Shown here: positions 58,991-64,000 of the stretch, piece by piece
Layout: each line of letters begins with the position of its first letter
How positions within the stretch are numbered: position 1 is the stretch's first letter
NCBI GenBank assembly: GCA_037501455.1
Contig: CM074862.1
Coordinates: 81,522,001 to 81,586,000 of the forward strand
Origin: Lantana camara
Taxonomy: Eukaryota > Streptophyta > Magnoliopsida > Lamiales > Verbenaceae
Reading direction: 5' to 3'
DNA length: 64,000 bases
Program-made: the position numbers and the translations under genes
Notes under the pieces: model-generated
The model's input: only the letters and a program-made list of their open reading frames with translations
Told to the model about the DNA's origin: nothing
The model's database searches: none

Positions 58991-59742
58991 TTCTAAAACC
59001 TAAGCTAAACCTCTTTAAGCTTAATTACTTAAACTCAAGCTAAACCTCTTTAAATTTAGTGTTTAAGTGTTAGGGACAAATTTACCAATTCACCATTAAT
59101 CTTTCAATTTGAAAGTGAATTAAGATCAAGTATGAGTAAGCCACACTCATACAAGTATTTAGAAACTATTTTCCCAACATAAGAACAACTTCAAGTCATT
59201 CAGACAATTCATCAAACACTTAGCCCCAATTATGTATCACCCCCTAGCTTTAAAGATTTAGCCATACCTACTCAAGTAATCAAGCATAAAGAACAAGGAA
59301 TCCATGCAAAAAACATTCATATTCATTGAATTTAATGAGGTTTGAAGCATCCAAGTATAACCAAGTTCGTACATTACTAAATCCCAACATAAGAGACATT
59401 GTTCTCAACAAGAATTGAAATGAAATTGACAACAAATAATAAGGAAATTGAACTAAGAAGGCTAAGAATGAGAAATTGATACTGTAATCTTCAAATTAAG
59501 CTCCCAAACTTCATCTCGAAGCTATGACATGAAAAATACTTCCTCCAAGCCTCCAAAGAGCTGCTACTTCTATCTAGGGTAAAGTATATTTATGAAAATC
59601 AAGCCAACTCCCAGAAAATAGGCTTGAAAATGGTAAAATCACATTTAAAAATGCCTCTAACGGTCGTTACATGCTTTCCCTGAAAATCCTCCAATGGCCG
59701 TTACATGCTAAAAATGCCAAAACATTTTTCGTAGGCCTAACT
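58991..59742. other. Non-coding segment
   Basis: About 750 bp with no gene. Near 59660 and 59695 a short segment recurs (CGGTCGTTACATGCT / TGGCCGTTACATGCT). Nothing else recognised. Confidence 0.5.
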
Positions 59743-61471
59743 TGTGATGCCCCGTTTATTCGGCAAGCCACGTATGACGTCATGACTCATGAGTGAGTTT
59801 AATCTCGTATTTTAACTTCGATTATGTGATGTCGGATAAGACCTCCCGATAAAAAATTTGAAATCCAATTTTTATTAAAAAATTTCAAATGACTCAAATG
59901 TCCATTTTTGGAAGTTTAAGGACCTAATTGTAATTAGGGTGTTTGGGGTCATTTTTGGCTATTTTGATCTCGAAAATTTGGATTCGAATTCTGCCTTTAC
60001 CATTAGATTTATTTGGATGATTCAGATTCGATGAAACTAGCCTCGTATTTTTCTGAGGCCGTTTGAATCCTTATTGCTTTAAAATCTGATCCGAACGGAT
60101 CAAATCCTTTTGCCAACACCGTTTTGCCCGACCCGTATTCTGCTTCTTTATGGGATGAATTTTCCTTTCTTTCTTCCCATTTGAAATGTGTTCAACAGCC
60201 AAGAAGAATGAAGGAAGAAGAAACCCCAAACCCTACCCTTTTGAGCTCAAGGTTCTTCGTTATCTCCCGACCGTTCGACGATCTAAGGTAATCAACGTGT
60301 TCTCCTCGTTGCAAGCTTTGTTTCAATGTGAATTATGTGTTGTGATTATATGTATGTATGTGGGTTTGGGAAGATAGATGAATAGTGAGGGTTTCTGGTT
60401 TTGGTACATTTGAACTCGATTCGTGGTTCGATTTGTGTTGCAATATGTTTATTATGTGATTTGGGTTTGTATGTGCTCGTTTTGGGGGGTTTTCGGTGGT
60501 GGGAGTTGGTTTAGGGAAGGTTGTAAACCTCCCCTGCTCGAGTAGCCACCATGGCTGCTCTGCACTTTCTTGCTGATGGTCGGTCGTGGCTGCGGCCGAA
60601 TTATGTGTAAATCGATTGCGGCCGTGAGGCCTTTTGGGATTTTTGGACGCTGGAACATCATCGTGGTTGCGAAGCTTTTTCAAAGGTTTTTGTCGTGGCC
60701 ACGAGGGTTCTCCGAGGAGAATTTTTTGGTATCACGTCGCGGTCACGATGCTTTTTAGTTCTTTCCATCATGACCGCGATGTAATGCGGCGGAAGGCGGG
60801 AATTTATGTTTTGATCCAATTTTCTCTAGTTTCGTTTGTTTGTTCCGTTCTTTCCCAACCCCTAGCATGATCTTAATGTGCCTTATGTTTGTTAAACTTT
60901 ATGCATTACCTTAATTGCTATGTTATGACTTTCTTGCCTTCCAGTTATGTGAAACCTATATGAATTGGGATCATGCATCATACGTGTTGCATCTAATAAA
61001 TGCATATGTTTCCATACATCTACGCGGTCCATCCTTAAGTCTAAATCTTGCATTTTGTGTTCAGTTCGTATATGTAGCCATGTCGGTTTCGGGGTAAACC
61101 AATCGTCTTATCTTTGGTTTCGTCGATGTAAGGTGAGATTAGGATTATAGTTATGACCCTAAACTTATGTGCTTATTTTCGAATATATGCGACTTAATAA
61201 ACCTTATGTATAAGTAAATACGTGGAAGATATGTATCTTATGACTTTGCCATACGCTTTGAAGTATGATACTCTATGTACAAGCCCATGTACGCTAGTTA
61301 TGCTTTGTTATGTTTGGCAACATTAACCCATGCTTCAAACCGTTTGCCTCTCCCGAGCCAAGCACTACGACAACAAGATAAGATATGGAATGACACAGAG
61401 AGGTATGTAAAGAATGGTTTGTTTCAAGGAAAGGTATGATATATGTATGATACGCTATGGTATATACATAT
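59743..61471 (+). repeat. G5: chromovirus-like LTR, 5' part
   Basis: Starts TGTGATGCCCCG, of the TGTAACxCCCG type, and follows the same layout as G4: a leader-like region ending in a possible donor (CTAAGGTAATC, near 60288), then a region with GC-rich palindromes (60593-60782). Interrupted at 61472 by a copia LTR, so the end is not seen. Confidence 0.7.
60593..60782. repeat. Palindrome-rich block in G5 LTR
   Basis: TCGTGGCCACGA (60693-60704) is a perfect palindrome. CGTCGCGGTCACGATG (60735) and CATCATGACCGCGATG (60767) are near inverses of one another, and GCGGCCG occurs twice near 60592-60623. Less regular than in G3 and G4. Confidence 0.6.
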
Positions 61472-62990
61472 TGTTAGGAATAGTACCCTCAAATGTTGTA
61501 ATCCGCTTTGTACTTTTCCATTTGTAAATCACAGATAATCTTTGAATAATAAATGAATGTAGGCAACACTTCTTTATATGCTCTTGTTTGATTGTATGCT
61601 TACTTTAACTGCGCATGTATAAGAACCTTCCTAATCTAAATAACTTATAGGACTCTATCACTTAGGTGAAGTGGCTCATGAAATGAACCCTAATTCACAT
61701 AAGTCATGATTAGAAATCACTCCAAGCTGATGAGTCCAATAGACAGTGAGAGTGTCGATATGACTCACTCGAAGCTTGCTCATGTTATCACGCCCTTAAG
61801 GAGGACCAACTTGTTTCATGGGGTGCAAAGTGTATGGCTGATACATACGTGATACATGGGGGTGCTCGTTTTTACTAAACGAGTACACTGAGATGTCCCC
61901 GTGTGAGAGGATTCCTAGATGGGAAAGGAAGTTTCTATTTTTGAAAATAGAAAATTCCAGATTAGGAAATATCTCACGAGTCATTGATGTGATTCAGTAG
62001 TCCTTAAACTTGAAATTCCATCGATACCTTGTGAGCTAACTCTACAGTCTTAGGTATATGCCTTAAAGGATGTCACCCAAGACAGATGATTCAAAACTTA
62101 TGTTGGGGCTACACAAGTGGCATATGGAAGCATATGAGAATCAACAAAGGACCTACACTTGTATAAGCAAGTTGGTCTCTTATTGTGTAAGTCATCCATA
62201 TGCCATCTAGGAGACCTTGGCCAAGGTAGTGGATCGAGATCAAGAAATGGTTTTCCTGGATCGAGATCAAATGGATATGAAATGAACTTAACTTGAAGAT
62301 CAAGATTATTAGGGTTCTAATTATTCTCTTGCCCTAGATCTTGGTTGAGAGAGAGGTTGTAGAAGGACCTTATTTCACATATGTCAATGACTTAAAGGTT
62401 CTTTCGAATTGAGATATTCTTATTCAGCTAGGGGTCACACATCTGTTGCTAGACTATGGTAGTGTGACCTGTGAATTAATTAATTAATAAGGAAATTAAT
62501 TAATTAGTGTCACTGCTAATTTAATTAAGAACCTAGAGGGTCACACAAAAATGCTCGATCACGAGGGTTAAGGCTTGAATCTATTAAACGAGTTGAATAA
62601 TTAATTTGATTAATTATTTAATGGACTTTAATTTAATTATGAATTATTATTGAGTCCTAATTTTGAAAATGTAAAGTCTAATAAATAATTAATTATGAAT
62701 TAATTAATTATTAGCATCAATATATCTATTATGAATAAATGAAAATATCTAAAGGAGTTAGATATTATTTCTTGCAAAACAAGTTGAGCAAAAGTGGACT
62801 TTTGGTTAAAGTAGGAAGTTTTTCTTTCCAAGCAGGAAATCCCTTGGCTTGAATGTTAAGGAATCCTTCTCCTATATGGATGAGAAGTTCTAACCCCTAG
62901 CCGATATAAGTATAGGGTTCGATCCCCATGAAGGGTGTTAGACAAATCTCTCGCTCGAAATGATATCCCGCAAACCCTATTTATTCTAAT
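61472..62990 (+). repeat. Copia A-type LTR, plus orientation
   Basis: Starts TGTTAGGAATAGTACCC and follows the family for about 1.5 kb, through GCCCTAGATCTTGGTTGAGAG near 62330 and the GGTTCGATCCCC segment near 62918. It stops short of the usual end CCCAACA: at about 62990 the sequence changes to an inverted copy. Confidence 0.82.
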
Positions 62991-64000
62991 CACATTAGAA
63001 TAACTAAATAATTAAATACTTAAATTACCATAATGGGTTTTAGAATTAATTCTCTAATTAATTCTAATGGGTTAAAATTAATTCTCTAATTAATTTTACT
63101 TGGGCTTTATAATTAATTCCCTAATTAATTACAATAAGGTTTTATAATTAATTCTCTAATTAATTATATTTGGGCTTTATAATTAATTCTTCAATTAATT
63201 AACACATGGTTCAATTTCTCAATTAGACAATGCGTCCTAAATTACGTGTGCTCTCATTTCGATCAACTATTTGATCTTTCCAAGAATACCCCTTGAACCT
63301 GACATTTGTGTATGACCCTCTAGGTTCATTTTCAGTGAGCAGTGAGCCTAATTAATTAATACACTTATCAATAAATTAGCTTACAGATCACACGACCGTA
63401 GTCTAGCAATATGTGAGACCATACCACTACCTGGACAATGAATATATATTCAAAAGAACCTTTCAGTCAATGACATCCATGAGGTACGATCCTCCTACCA
63501 TCCCATCTCTTGATTAAGATGTAGGGCATGAGAATAATGAGAGCCCCATTAATCTTAATCTTAAAGTTAAGTTCATCTCATATCCATTTGATCTCAATCT
63601 AATAAACTCTTTTCTTGATTTCTTAATCCACTAGCTTGGTCAAGGGTTTTAGGATGATATATGAACGACTTATGCAATAAGAGATCTTTTTGCATTAAGA
63701 AAGTGTAGGTCCTTTGTTGATTCTCACATACCTCTATGTGCCACTTATGTAACCCCAACATAAGCCATAATTCAGGTGTCTCAAGCGACACCCGTTTAGA
63801 CCTATATCTAAGATTACCTAGTTTGCTCACATAAGACATCAATAGAATCTCAAGTCAAAGGATTAATTACTCATGCCATTAACCTGTGAGATGTTTCCTA
63901 ATCTGGAAATTTTCTCTTCCTAAAGTGGAAACTTCCTTTCCCACTTAGGAATCCTCTTAAGCGGGACACCTCAGAGTACTCATTCTCATAACGAGCACCC
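62991..64000 (-). repeat. Copia A-type LTR, minus orientation, leaves the window
   Basis: Reads as the inverse of the same LTR family: GACCCTCTAGGTTC near 63314, the 'ACGACCGTAGTCTAGCAA' segment near 63390, and TTGATCTCAATC near 63588, continuing to the window edge. With the plus copy it forms a head-to-head inverted pair. Confidence 0.8.
63035..63205. repeat. Minisatellite: five units of about 35 bp
   Basis: Units contain AATTAATTCTCTAATTAATT with a short link (GGGTTTTAG, GGGTTAAA, GGGCTTTAT, AGGTTTTAT, GGGCTTTAT). Each unit is itself an inverted repeat of AATTAATT. Confidence 0.88.

Noticed and set aside
60333..60683. Minus-strand 116-residue frame
   Set aside because: Within the G5 LTR; low complexity, and a relative (G4) does not keep it.

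Overview
This window is plant nuclear DNA, from a eudicot by general character; I do not name the species. It is AT-rich and has no operons or ribosome binding sites. It contains one recognisable host gene, with six GT-AG exons. Almost everything else is retrotransposon and transposon sequence nested several layers deep. Nesting order is read from target-site duplications (TSDs), direct repeats, primer binding sites (PBS) and polypurine tracts (PPT).

Layout. 1-12320: the right part of a plus-strand Ty3/gypsy chromovirus-like element (G1), with a dead RT/RNase H, a large piece of a related minus-strand element (G2, 1353-6192) and a 3.85 kb 3' LTR (6285-12320) split by a 2184-bp solo LTR (L1, 7292-9475, TSD GCTTA). 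12321-39850: a plus-strand Ty1/copia element (copia A) whose 5' LTR received G1. Its gag is split by a solo LTR of its own family (15680-17632, TSD GAAAG), and its pol is split by an 18-kb hAT transposon (20290-38279, TSD CTTATGCC). The hAT carries a minus-strand BED-finger transposase. It was itself invaded by a second copia solo LTR (35622-37548, TSD AAGAA) and by a young 12.4-kb Tat-lineage Ty3/gypsy element (20920-33322, TSD CATAC; LTRs about 99% identical). 40312-51907: a TRIM-like LTR end, a minus-strand copia (C2), a plus-strand copia fragment (C3) and two large chromovirus solo LTRs (44603-47306, TSD CTGCA; 48181-50776, TSD ATATA). 51908-59742: relatively gene-like DNA with a SINE, two tiny poly(A) insertions, the host gene and an old LTR fragment. 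59743-64000: another chromovirus LTR, interrupted by a copia A-type LTR and an inverted second one.

The host gene (55515-57719, plus) encodes a predicted 324-residue short-chain reductase of the cinnamoyl-CoA-reductase-like / phenylacetaldehyde-reductase-like group. Its splice sites and phases fit together without a break. The active-site Ser-Tyr-Lys is kept, but the usual Arg of the NADPH-binding TVRD motif is replaced.

The most interesting system is in the Tat element. Besides a nearly intact gag-pro-pol on the minus strand (two in-frame TAG codons only), it carries an antisense gene on the plus strand (22376-25237). That gene has its own TATA-like box, two well-formed introns, a domain resembling the 'putative gypsy type transposon' family, a basic middle part and a coiled coil. 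Extra antisense ORFs are known in Tat elements, but their function is not. A second theme is arrays of GC-rich palindromes at matching places in three chromovirus LTRs, where the letters differ between LTRs but the symmetry is kept.
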